This document shows positions 1 through 5,842 of a stretch of 7,621 nt of DNA, piece after piece. The stretch lies in assembly GCA_900547915.1 (NCBI GenBank), contig URIN01000061.1, positions 1 through 7,621 of the forward strand. The letters are read 5' to 3'. Numbering within the stretch: position 1 is the stretch's first letter; the number at the start of each line of letters is the position of its first letter. Under the pieces are notes generated by a model. That model was not told the DNA's origin and did not search any database. It saw only the letters and a program-made list of their open reading frames with translations. The position numbers and the translations under genes were made by a program. This DNA is from an uncultured Clostridium sp. (lineage in GTDB: Bacteria > Bacillota > Clostridia > Oscillospirales > Acutalibacteraceae).

Positions 1-34
1 GTCTCGTGGGCTCGGAGATGTGTATAAGAGACAG
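1..34 (+). other. Nextera read-2 transposase adapter (non-genomic)
   Basis: The first 34 bases match the Illumina Nextera read-2 (i7-side) adapter from its first base, ending in the 19-base Tn5 mosaic end at 16-34 (AGATGTGTATAAGAGACAG). This is library DNA, not organism sequence. The genome begins at 35, and the neighbouring promoter is cut here. Confidence 0.98.
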
Positions 35-37
35 GTA

Positions 38-43
38 TATAAT
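38..43 (+). promoter_or_regulatory. Probable -10 box of the cysE-cysS T-box promoter (-35 lost)
   Basis: A perfect TATAAT lies at 38-43. It would start transcription near position 50, about 15-20 bases before the first conserved T-box stem, which is the usual arrangement. The matching -35 would fall around 15-20, where the adapter has replaced genomic DNA, so it cannot be checked here. The surrounding stretch is AT-rich, so a chance match is possible. Confidence 0.6.
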
Positions 44-59
44 AATATTGATATTGAAA

Positions 60-290
60 AGCAATGACGGAGAGAAGTAACTGATATGTCTTTTTTCAGA
101 GAGCACGTTTTTTGGTGAAATACGTGTATTAAGAACTCAGTGAAATGCACTCCTGAGCTTTCCGGAGGAAATTTAGTATTCCGGAACGGTTTGCCCCGTT
201 AAACGCAAGGCTGTATTTAAGCAGTCAAGTATAAAGAAGAGTGGAACCGCAGTTTTTATTGCCTCTGTCATTTGACAGGGGCATTTTTAT
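60..290 (+). promoter_or_regulatory. T-box riboswitch, tRNA-Cys specific
   Basis: A T-box leader senses uncharged tRNA and lets transcription pass an attenuator. Stem I is readable: GGAG 69-72 pairs with CTCC 150-153, the specifier loop is AGAAGTAA 73-80 facing 141-149, and CTGA 81-84 pairs with TCAG 137-140. The specifier triplet is TGC at 146-148 (cysteine), followed by the expected purine A149. The distal part has AGAGAG at 98-103, helix CACGT 104-108 with ACGTG 122-126, and the loop motif GGTGAAA at 114-120. Further hairpins are 160-166/180-186 and 185-189/196-200. The T-box sequence lies at 234-251 and matches AANNAGRGUGGNACCGCG except at the last base. Its bulge UGGA (242-245) complements a UCCA acceptor end, as in tRNA-Cys with discriminator U. 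The antiterminator pairs AGAG 238-241 with CTCT 263-266 and GCA 249-251 with TGC 260-262, excluding the terminator. The downstream genes cysE and cysS fit a cysteine signal. Confidence 0.96.
261..290 (+). terminator. T-box attenuator (intrinsic terminator)
   Basis: Bases 261-269 pair with 274-282 (nine pairs including one G-U) around a four-base loop, followed by a U-rich tail ATTTTTAT. The 5' arm overlaps the 3' arm of the antiterminator (260-266), so the two folds are mutually exclusive. It should form when tRNA-Cys is charged and stop transcription ahead of cysE. Confidence 0.92.
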
Positions 291-291
291 T

Positions 292-320
292 TTGACATTA
301 TGTATAAGTTAACAGATAAG
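292..320 (+). promoter_or_regulatory. Possible second promoter downstream of the attenuator
   Basis: A perfect TTGACA at 292-297 is followed after 17 bases by GATAAG at 315-320, four of six matches to TATAAT. If used, it would start transcription near 327 and give cysE-cysS a T-box-independent basal transcript with a leader of about 20 bases that still contains the ribosome binding site. The -10 is weak and the -35 runs out of the terminator T tract, so this is only a candidate. Confidence 0.3.
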
Positions 321-347
321 TACGTTCAGTAATTAACGGGTGATTTT

Positions 348-989
348 ATGTTTGACGAATTCAGAGAATCAGTTAAAAGTTTTATGGAGCATGACCCCGC
401 CGCAAAAAGCCCTTTTGAAATAATTTTTCTATATCCCGGCTTTAAGGCATTAAGAAGTCATAGAAAAGCACACTGGTTCTTTAAGCATAATATGCCGTTT
501 ATAGCACGCTTCATCAGTCAAAGAAGCGCTCATGCAACCGGAATTGAAATACATCCGGGAGCAACAATTGGCAGGCGTGTTTGTATTGACCACGGTCATG
601 GAGTGGTAATAGGAGAAACGGCTGAAGTAGGGGACGACGTAATGATTTATCAAGGAGTAACCCTTGGCGGTACAGGTAAAGACGTCGGAAAAAGACATCC
701 TACAGTTGAAAACGGCGTTATGATAGGCGCCGGCGCAAAAGTACTTGGCCCCATAACTATCGGCAGAAACGCCAAGGTGGCGGCAGGAGCAGTTGTGGTA
801 AAGGATGTTGAGCCAAATTGTACTGTTGTTGGTGTGCCCGGAGAGGTCGTAAGAATTGACGGTGAACGCGTTGATGATCTTGACCAAATCCATATTCCAG
901 ATCCTGTTATGACGGCAATAAAAGAAAATAAAAGAAAAATTGAAGAACTTGAAAACGAAATTAAAACTCTTGAGGAGGCAGTAAAATGA
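348..989 (+). CDS. cysE: Serine O-acetyltransferase
   Basis: CysE transfers acetyl from acetyl-CoA to L-serine, making O-acetylserine, the acceptor for sulfide in cysteine synthesis; it is cytosolic. The 213-residue protein is the short Bacillus-type form (E. coli CysE is about 273 residues with a longer N-terminal helical domain). A helical N-terminus (about 1-60) is followed by a left-handed beta-helix of hexapeptide repeats (about 64-165). The catalytic Asp-His pair is D81-H82 in the DHGHG motif, with the second active-site histidine H117 in RHP; their spacing of 35 residues equals that of E. coli H158 and H193. GGTGK (107-111) belongs to the conserved acetyl-CoA region. Residues about 189-213 are strongly charged and probably a coiled coil. 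The start ATG is preceded by GGTGAT (339-344), complementary to the extreme 3' end of 16S rRNA. Expression is expected under the cysteine T-box. The stop codon overlaps the start of cysS. The partner O-acetylserine sulfhydrylase (cysK) is not in the window. Confidence 0.97.
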   Translation: MFDEFRESVKSFMEHDPAAKSPFEIIFLYPGFKALRSHRKAHWFFKHNMPFIARFISQRSAHATGIEIHPGATIGRRVCIDHGHGVVIGETAEVGDDVMIYQGVTLGGTGKDVGKRHPTVENGVMIGAGAKVLGPITIGRNAKVAAGAVVVKDVEPNCTVVGVPGEVVRIDGERVDDLDQIHIPDPVMTAIKENKRKIEELENEIKTLEEAVK

Positions 990-2383
990 AGATTTATAAC
1001 ACAATGACCAGACAGAAAGAAGAATTTGTTCCTGTTGATAAAAATGAAGTCAAAATCTATGCCTGCGGCCCGACTGTATACAATTACATCCATATTGGAA
1101 ATGCTCGTCCGCTGTGTGTTTTTGATGTGTTGAGGCGTTACCTTGAATATAGAGGGTACAATGTAAAATTCGTGCAGAATTTTACAGATATTGATGATAA
1201 GATAATTAAAAGAGCAAATGAAGAGGGAGTTTCTTATGAAGAAATTTCTGAAAAGTATATAAAGGAATTCTGGACTGACGCAGATGGTCTGAACTTCAAA
1301 CATGCTACTGTTCATCCGAAAGCCACTGAAAATATCGATGAGATCATCGATATAATCAAGACACTAGTTGAGAAGGGATACGCTTATGAGGCGGGCGGTG
1401 ATGTATACTTCCGCACACTGAAATTCAATGAGTATGGCAAGCTTTCTCATCAGCCGATCGAAGATCTTGAAAGTGGTGCCAGAATTGCCATTGGTGAAGT
1501 TAAGGAAGATCCTCTTGATTTTGCGCTTTGGAAAGGTGCTAAGACGGGTGAACCATATTGGGATTCGCCGTGGGGCAAGGGAAGACCTGGTTGGCATATT
1601 GAGTGCTCTGCAATGAACAGAAAATATCTCGGCAACACTATCGATATTCACTGCGGCGGTAAAGACCTTGTATTTCCTCATCATGAAAATGAAATTGCGC
1701 AGAGTGAATGTGCTAACGGATGCACATTTTCCAAATACTGGATGCACAACGGTTATATTAATGTAGATAATGTAAAGATGAGTAAATCTCTCGGCAATTT
1801 TAAGACTGTACGTGAGATCGCTGATTACTGCGGTTATGAAGTGATTAGATATTTTCTCATCAGTTCTCATTACCGTTCACCAATTAATTATAGTCTTGAT
1901 ATTATAGAGCAGTGCAAGAGCGCTCTTGAAAGACTTTACACATGCCGCGACAGCCTTGATTTTACTATGAAGAGTGCCTTAGATGGGGCAGGGGAGAACG
2001 ATGAAGAGCTTATAAAGCTGTTTGAAAGCCGCAAAAATGAATTTATCACTGCTATGGATGATGATCTTAATACTGCTGACGGTATTGCTGCTTTGTTCGA
2101 ACTCACTAAGGACATTAATACGAATCTTATTTCAAAGCCGGTATCAAAATCCGTTTGTGAGAAAGCGGCTCAGATCTTTGATGAGATATGTGATGTTCTG
2201 GGTCTCCTTTATAACAGAAAGAGCAATGACCTCAGTGATGAGATAGAACAACTTATTGAAAAGCGTCAGGAAGCTCGTAAAAATAAGGACTGGGCAACTG
2301 CTGACAAAATTAGAGATGACCTTAAAGCAAGGGGAATAATCCTTAAAGATACACCTCAGGGAGTAACGTGGACAAAAGAATAA
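986..2383 (+). CDS. cysS: Cysteinyl-tRNA synthetase
   Basis: CysS is the class I synthetase that activates cysteine with ATP and charges tRNA-Cys. The 465-residue length is normal (E. coli 461). The N-terminal Rossmann domain carries CGPTVYN with zinc ligand C27 and the ATP signature HIGN at 36-39. The remaining zinc ligands are visible as C207 (ECS), H232 and E236 (HHENE), spaced as in E. coli C209, H234 and E238. KMSKS is at 264-268. The helical anticodon-binding region fills the C-terminal third. Its start lies in an ATGA overlap with the cysE stop, with a strong GAGGAGG at 972-978 and a seven-base spacer, so translation is probably coupled to cysE. Being behind the T-box makes a feedback loop: uncharged tRNA-Cys raises both cysteine precursor synthesis and the charging enzyme. 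A strong hairpin terminator follows two bases after the stop codon. Confidence 0.99.
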   Translation: MKIYNTMTRQKEEFVPVDKNEVKIYACGPTVYNYIHIGNARPLCVFDVLRRYLEYRGYNVKFVQNFTDIDDKIIKRANEEGVSYEEISEKYIKEFWTDADGLNFKHATVHPKATENIDEIIDIIKTLVEKGYAYEAGGDVYFRTLKFNEYGKLSHQPIEDLESGARIAIGEVKEDPLDFALWKGAKTGEPYWDSPWGKGRPGWHIECSAMNRKYLGNTIDIHCGGKDLVFPHHENEIAQSECANGCTFSKYWMHNGYINVDNVKMSKSLGNFKTVREIADYCGYEVIRYFLISSHYRSPINYSLDIIEQCKSALERLYTCRDSLDFTMKSALDGAGENDEELIKLFESRKNEFITAMDDDLNTADGIAALFELTKDINTNLISKPVSKSVCEKAAQIFDEICDVLGLLYNRKSNDLSDEIEQLIEKRQEARKNKDWATADKIRDDLKARGIILKDTPQGVTWTKE

Positions 2384-2384
2384 A

Positions 2385-2418
2385 AAAATAAAGCTCCGGA
2401 CATCCGGAGCTTTATTTT
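2385..2418. terminator. Bidirectional intrinsic terminator between cysS and mscL
   Basis: A perfect inverted repeat pairs 2385-2400 with 2403-2418, with GC core GCTCCGG/CCGGAGC and A-rich and T-rich flanks on the two sides. Read on the plus strand it ends in TTTATTTTAT; on the minus strand it ends in TATTTTTTTA. It lies between the stops of two convergent genes and should end transcription from both. Confidence 0.93.
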
Positions 2419-2425
2419 ATAGGAA

Positions 2426-2845
2426 TTATTTATGCTCATCAGCAAGTTTTTCTTCAAGAATTGATGTGCAGTGAGGGCACCGTGTTGCATTAATGTTAAT
2501 ATCGCTCATACAGTACGGACATTTCTTTGTAAGTGGTGCAGCGTCTTCTTCTTTTTTCTTACCAATAGCAATAATTTTGTTTATAAATTTTAGCAGACAG
2601 AAAAGCACGAAAGCCATTATTATAAAATTCACAAACGCTGAAACAAAAGATGATAAAAATCCGAGTAATTCCTGAGTAGTATATGTGGCTGCGCCGGTGA
2701 TAAATTTTAATAGCGGATTTATAAGATTATCAGTAAGCGAGTTAACAACGCCGGTGAAAGCTCCGCCAATGATGATACCGACTGCCATATCAAACATATT
2801 GCCTTTCAATGCAAATTGTTTGAATTCCTCAAAAAACTTTTTCAT
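2426..2845 (-). CDS. mscL: Large-conductance mechanosensitive channel with C-terminal zinc ribbon
   Basis: MscL is a membrane channel that opens under membrane tension and releases solutes on osmotic downshock. The 139-residue protein has the amphipathic N-terminal helix (about 2-12), then TM1 (about 16-46) with GNMFDMAVGIIIGGAF, matching the conserved pore-lining segment around E. coli D18-G30, and TM2 (about 64-92) ending in FINKI. Aligning D19 with E. coli D18 and F79 with E. coli F90 shows the extracellular loop is about a dozen residues shorter than in E. coli. After a KKKEE linker, residues 109-126 form a CxxC-x10-CxxC zinc ribbon (C109, C112, C123, C126) where other MscLs carry a helical bundle. 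A strong AAAGGAG lies six bases before the ATG. It is downstream of dapB on the same strand but separated by 66 bases containing a hairpin; no clear promoter of its own is visible in that gap. It converges on cysS. Confidence 0.95.
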   Translation of the reverse strand: MKKFFEEFKQFALKGNMFDMAVGIIIGGAFTGVVNSLTDNLINPLLKFITGAATYTTQELLGFLSSFVSAFVNFIIMAFVLFCLLKFINKIIAIGKKKEEDAAPLTKKCPYCMSDININATRCPHCTSILEEKLADEHK

Positions 2846-2877
2846 ATTCTTCTCCTTTATATTTCCAATAAAAATTT

Positions 2878-2905
2878 AAGGCTGCCTGAACTAACAGACA
2901 GCCTT
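2878..2905 (-). terminator. Hairpin between dapB and mscL, probable terminator or attenuator
   Basis: Bases 2878-2888 pair with 2895-2905, with one C/A mismatch at 2885/2898 and a six-base loop. Read on the minus strand, it follows the dapB stop by a few bases and ends in an AAATTTTTATT tail, a moderate U-tract. On the plus strand it is followed by TTTTT. It most likely ends or thins the asd-dapA-dapB transcript before mscL. Confidence 0.7.
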
Positions 2906-2911
2906 TTTAAA

Positions 2912-3661
2912 TTACTTGATCATATCCTTCATTGAATATAATCCGTTATTCTTGCCAGCCATGAAAACGGCTGCATTTACAGCTCCTACGGCAAAAATTT
3001 CTTTGCTCCTTGCGGAATGAGAAAGAGTAATAATTTCGTCTCTTCCTGCGAATATAATTTCGTGTTCTCCAACGATTGTACCTCCTCTTACTGAGTGGAT
3101 ACCGATTTCGTTTTTACTGCGTTTTTCTCGTTTGCAGTGACGGTCATATTCGTATTTTACAGGTTCGTCAATCTCTTCACATATAGCATCTGCAAGCATT
3201 AAAGCTGTTCCGCTGGGTGCGTCAATTTTCTGGTTATGGTGTTTTTCAACGATCTCTATATCAAAATCGCGGCCTAACACTTCTGTTGCTTTTTTAGCAA
3301 GATTTGCAAGCAGGTTTATGCCCATACTCATATTGTATGTGAAGAATATTGCGCTGTTTTTTGCTGCATTTTCAATCTGCTTTTTTTGCTTGTCATCATA
3401 TCCGGTGGTTGCTATTACAACAGGGATACTTTTTTCCGCTGAATAGGAAAGCATTGAATCAAGCAGGGCAGGATTTGAGAAATCTATAATTACGTCTGCT
3501 TTTTCTTTTATTTCTCCAAATGTAGGATATACGGGGAAATTTTTGCTTTCTGTGTTTATGTCAACACCAGCAACTATCTCGCAGTCGTCTCTGCCGCTGA
3601 CTACGCTTTGAATCACATGACCCATCTTGCCGTTAGCACCGCACAAAATTATTTTTGTCAT
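2912..3661 (-). CDS. dapB: 4-hydroxy-tetrahydrodipicolinate reductase
   Basis: DapB reduces the DapA product with NAD(P)H to tetrahydrodipicolinate in the diaminopimelate/lysine pathway, in the cytosol. With the start at 3661 the protein has 249 residues (E. coli 273). The nucleotide-binding loop is CGANGKMG (7-14), followed by ATTGYDD (84-90) and FTYNMSMGINLL (107-118) of the substrate/tetramerisation domain. The signature EKHHNQKIDAPSGTAL (139-154) holds H141, H142 and K145, equivalent to E. coli H159, H160 and K163. HSVRGGTIVGEH (189-200) is also typical. The frame extends six codons further upstream to a TTG at 3679, but ATG at 3661 is preferred: it has AAAGGA eight bases upstream, and the upstream TTG would place that site inside the coding region. 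It follows dapA by 22 bases and is the third gene of the asd-dapA-dapB operon. Confidence 0.97.
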   Translation of the reverse strand: MTKIILCGANGKMGHVIQSVVSGRDDCEIVAGVDINTESKNFPVYPTFGEIKEKADVIIDFSNPALLDSMLSYSAEKSIPVVIATTGYDDKQKKQIENAAKNSAIFFTYNMSMGINLLANLAKKATEVLGRDFDIEIVEKHHNQKIDAPSGTALMLADAICEEIDEPVKYEYDRHCKREKRSKNEIGIHSVRGGTIVGEHEIIFAGRDEIITLSHSARSKEIFAVGAVNAAVFMAGKNNGLYSMKDMIK

Positions 3662-3669
3662 TTTAAAAG

Positions 3670-3675
3670 TCCTTT
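3670..3675 (-). promoter_or_regulatory. Ribosome binding site deciding the dapB start
   Basis: On the minus strand AAAGGA sits eight bases before ATG at 3661 in the dapA-dapB gap. It supports MTKIILCG as the true N-terminus rather than the in-frame TTG at 3679. Confidence 0.85.
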
Positions 3676-3683
3676 GCAATTAA

Positions 3684-4574
3684 TTACTTTATAAGATTGT
3701 ATTCTTTCATAACTTCTTTGAGCATAGCTTTATTTTCTTCAGTCATATCAATGAGAGGAAGTCTGCAGTGACCAGCTTTATAACCCAAAAGATTTACTGC
3801 TTCCTTAACAGGAATCGGGTTTACATCGCAGAAAAGAGCTTTTGCAAGCTTCATATACTTATCCATCATAGCCTTTGAACCTGCTTTATCGCCGCTGAGA
3901 TACTTAGCAACGATATCGTGAGTTTCTTTAGGGCAAACGTTTGAAAGTACACTGATAACGCCAAGGCCGCCTCTTTCAAGAACGTCATAAATCTGATCGT
4001 CATTACCGCTCCAAATGTTAAGTTCATCTCCGCAGAGCTCATGAACTTTTGCAATCTGATCAAGATTTCCGCTTGCTTCCTTAATGCCGTTAATTCTTGG
4101 CATTTTAGCAAGCTCAGCTGCAGTCTCAGGAAGAATATTTACGCCTGTTCTAGACGGAACATTATAAAGAATAATCGGCTTGTCAGTAGCATCATGTATA
4201 GCTTTATAATGTGCTACAAGACCTCTCTGGCTTGTTTTGTTATAATATGGTGTAACAAGAAGCAACGCGTCCGCTCCGTCATTACATGCTTCTGTGCTGA
4301 GTTCAATTGCACTCTTTGTTGAGTTAGATCCCGTACCTGCGATAACAACGCATCTGCCGTGAACATAGTCAACACACCATTTAATGCATTCAGAGTGTTC
4401 GTCAACTTCAAGAGTGGAGCTTTCACCTGTAGTACCGCATACTACAATGGCATCTGTTCCATTTTCTATCTGCCAGTCTATAAATCTTCCGAATTCTTCG
4501 TAATTTACAGTGCCGTCTTCATTCATCGGTGTGATAATTGCAACTGCCGCACCTGTAAAGATAGGTTCTTTCAT
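3684..4574 (-). CDS. dapA: 4-hydroxy-tetrahydrodipicolinate synthase
   Basis: DapA condenses pyruvate with aspartate semialdehyde, the first committed step to diaminopimelate and lysine; it is a cytosolic class I aldolase of TIM-barrel fold. The 296-residue length is typical (E. coli 292). The Schiff-base lysine is K165 in GIKEAS. The catalytic triad and substrate contacts are visible as T48 (CGTTGES), Y111 (TPYYN), Y137 (LYNVPSRTG) and R142, each offset by +4 from E. coli T44, Y107, Y133 and R138, as K165 is from K161. AAGGAG at 4587-4592 lies 12 bases before the ATG, a slightly long spacing. It follows asd by 42 bases and precedes dapB by 22 bases on the same strand, so its substrate-supplying and product-using enzymes are co-transcribed neighbours. 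Confidence 0.98.
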   Translation of the reverse strand: MKEPIFTGAAVAIITPMNEDGTVNYEEFGRFIDWQIENGTDAIVVCGTTGESSTLEVDEHSECIKWCVDYVHGRCVVIAGTGSNSTKSAIELSTEACNDGADALLLVTPYYNKTSQRGLVAHYKAIHDATDKPIILYNVPSRTGVNILPETAAELAKMPRINGIKEASGNLDQIAKVHELCGDELNIWSGNDDQIYDVLERGGLGVISVLSNVCPKETHDIVAKYLSGDKAGSKAMMDKYMKLAKALFCDVNPIPVKEAVNLLGYKAGHCRLPLIDMTEENKAMLKEVMKEYNLIK

Positions 4575-4616
4575 AATATAAGCACTCTCCTTGCTGTAAT
4601 TATTATAGTTAACTAA

Positions 4617-5702
4617 TTAGTCCATATATCCTTCTGCACAAAGAAGCTCTGCAAGAAGCACTGCACCGCCTGCTGCTCCGCGGAGCGTGTTGTGTGAAAG
4701 ACAGACAAACTTATACTGATACTGTGTATCTTCTCTAAGTCTGCCGATAGAAATAGCCATACCGTTCTCAAGCATTCTTTCTGACTTGATCTGTGGTCTG
4801 TTGTCCTCTTCAAAATAGTGGAGGAATTGTTTAGGTGCTGAGGGAAGTTCAAGCTCCTGAGCACGGCCTTTAAAGTTCTTCCAGATCTCTTTCATTTCGT
4901 CCATTGAGGGCTTTTTCTCAAAGTTTACGAATACTGCACCGAGATGACCGTTTGAAACTGGTACACGGATGCACTGCGCTGTGAAATTAGGTTTATCTGC
5001 AAGCTTGATTTCATCGCCTTCAATATGTCCCCAAAGTTTAAGAGGTTCTTTTTCGCTCTTTTCTTCTTCGCCGCCAATATAAGGAATAACATTATCTATC
5101 ATTTCCGGCCAAGTTTCAAAAGTTTTACCTGCGCCGCTGATAGCCTGATAAGTGCATACGAGCACATCTTTAACACCAAACTTCTCATGAAGAGGGAAGA
5201 GGGCAGGAACATAGGACTGAAGTGAGCAGTTTGATTTAACTGCAACAAAACCGTGCTTTGTTCCAAGACGTTTTCTCTGAGAAGGAATGATGTTGATATG
5301 TTCTGCATTGAGCTCAGGTACTACCATAGGTACGTCTGGTGTAAAGCGGTGCGCGCTATTGTTGGATACAACAGGGCATTCATGCTTTGCATATTCTTCT
5401 TCAAGCTTTTTAATCTCGTCTTTTTTCATATCTACGGCGCAGAATACGAAATCAACTTCATCTGTAATTTTATCAATATCTGCAGTAGCGTCACGAACTA
5501 TCATATCTTTGACGCTCTCGGGAATATCTGTATCCATACACCATTTTTTGCCAACAGCGTCTTCATATCTTTTACCTGCTGACCTTGATGATGCTGCAAG
5601 GCTTGTGATGTTGAACCACGGGTGATCAGCAAGAAGCGTAATGAAACGCTGACCTACCATACCCGTTGCGCCTACTACGCCTACATTGTATTTCTTTGCC
5701 AT
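4617..5702 (-). CDS. asd: Aspartate-semialdehyde dehydrogenase, long archaeal/fungal-type
   Basis: Asd reduces aspartyl phosphate with NADPH to aspartate semialdehyde, the branch point to lysine/diaminopimelate and to threonine, methionine and isoleucine. The 361-residue protein has the NADP-binding loop GATGMVGQ (11-18), the catalytic cysteine C159 in KSNCSLQS, Q186 nearby (TYQAISGAG), and the probable catalytic base H253 in RVPVSNGHLGAV. The C-terminal HNTLRGAAGGAVLLAE segment is conserved. Overall length and motif context resemble the archaeal/fungal branch, which also occurs in many Clostridia and Bacteroidetes, rather than E. coli Asd; that subtype call is from memory of the families. 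AGGAGA lies six bases before the ATG. It is the first gene of the asd-dapA-dapB operon, with a promoter at 5793-5822 and a leader of about 84 bases that is too short for a lysine riboswitch. Confidence 0.97.
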   Translation of the reverse strand: MAKKYNVGVVGATGMVGQRFITLLADHPWFNITSLAASSRSAGKRYEDAVGKKWCMDTDIPESVKDMIVRDATADIDKITDEVDFVFCAVDMKKDEIKKLEEEYAKHECPVVSNNSAHRFTPDVPMVVPELNAEHINIIPSQRKRLGTKHGFVAVKSNCSLQSYVPALFPLHEKFGVKDVLVCTYQAISGAGKTFETWPEMIDNVIPYIGGEEEKSEKEPLKLWGHIEGDEIKLADKPNFTAQCIRVPVSNGHLGAVFVNFEKKPSMDEMKEIWKNFKGRAQELELPSAPKQFLHYFEEDNRPQIKSERMLENGMAISIGRLREDTQYQYKFVCLSHNTLRGAAGGAVLLAELLCAEGYMD

Positions 5703-5767
5703 AATGATTCTCCTATCTTGCTAAAAATAAATCTTGTAAAAATATATACAATAGAATATAATATTAG

Positions 5768-5781
5768 ACGGCATTTGCCGT
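5768..5781. repeat. Perfect inverted repeat in the asd-queA intergenic region
   Basis: ACGGCA (5768-5773) and TGCCGT (5776-5781) form a perfect palindrome around a TT centre. It is a GC-rich island in a very AT-rich gap. It lies just downstream of the predicted asd start (near 5786), where it could be a small 5' hairpin, and just upstream of the queA -10, where an operator could sit. No regulator site is recognised. Confidence 0.6.
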
Positions 5782-5788
5782 ATCTTTA

Positions 5789-5797
5789 TGATATAAT
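5789..5797 (+). promoter_or_regulatory. Probable queA-tgt promoter (extended -10)
   Basis: TGATATAAT at 5789-5797 is an extended -10 (TGN plus perfect TATAAT). No good -35 exists at 16-18 bases upstream (the sequence there is part of the inverted repeat 5768-5781), which an extended -10 can tolerate. The predicted start is near 5804, giving a leader of about 39 bases before queA. Confidence 0.6.
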
Positions 5798-5822
5798 ATC
5801 ACTTATTATATATATATGTCAA
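5793..5822 (-). promoter_or_regulatory. Probable asd-dapA-dapB promoter
   Basis: Read on the minus strand, a perfect TTGACA (5822-5817) is followed after 18 bases by TATTAT (5798-5793), five of six matches. The predicted start is near 5786, 84 bases before the asd ATG. Its -10 occupies the same bases as the queA -10 on the other strand. Confidence 0.7.
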
Positions 5823-5833
5823 ACAAAAATTAC

Positions 5834-5837
5834 GGAG
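5834..5837 (+). promoter_or_regulatory. Ribosome binding site deciding the queA start
   Basis: GGAG with a five-base spacer to ATG at 5843. The earlier in-frame ATG at 5816 lacks such a site and overlaps the asd -35 box. Confidence 0.85.
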
Positions 5838-5842
5838 ACTTT

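Noticed and set aside
450..1315. Long minus-strand open frames across cysE and the start of cysS
   Set aside because: They are antisense shadows: they overlap two well-conserved enzymes, have no family features and lie opposite strong plus-strand genes.
1364..1870. 168-codon minus-strand frame inside cysS
   Set aside because: It lies wholly opposite the conserved catalytic core of CysS, including the zinc and KMSKS motifs, and resembles no known protein.
5253..5625. Plus-strand frames of about 110 codons antisense to asd
   Set aside because: They are compositionally biased shadows of asd without ribosome binding sites or recognisable domains.
5804..5816. TA-rich run as a functional microsatellite
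   Set aside because: It is short and lies in the spacer of the predicted asd promoter; AT-rich composition explains it.
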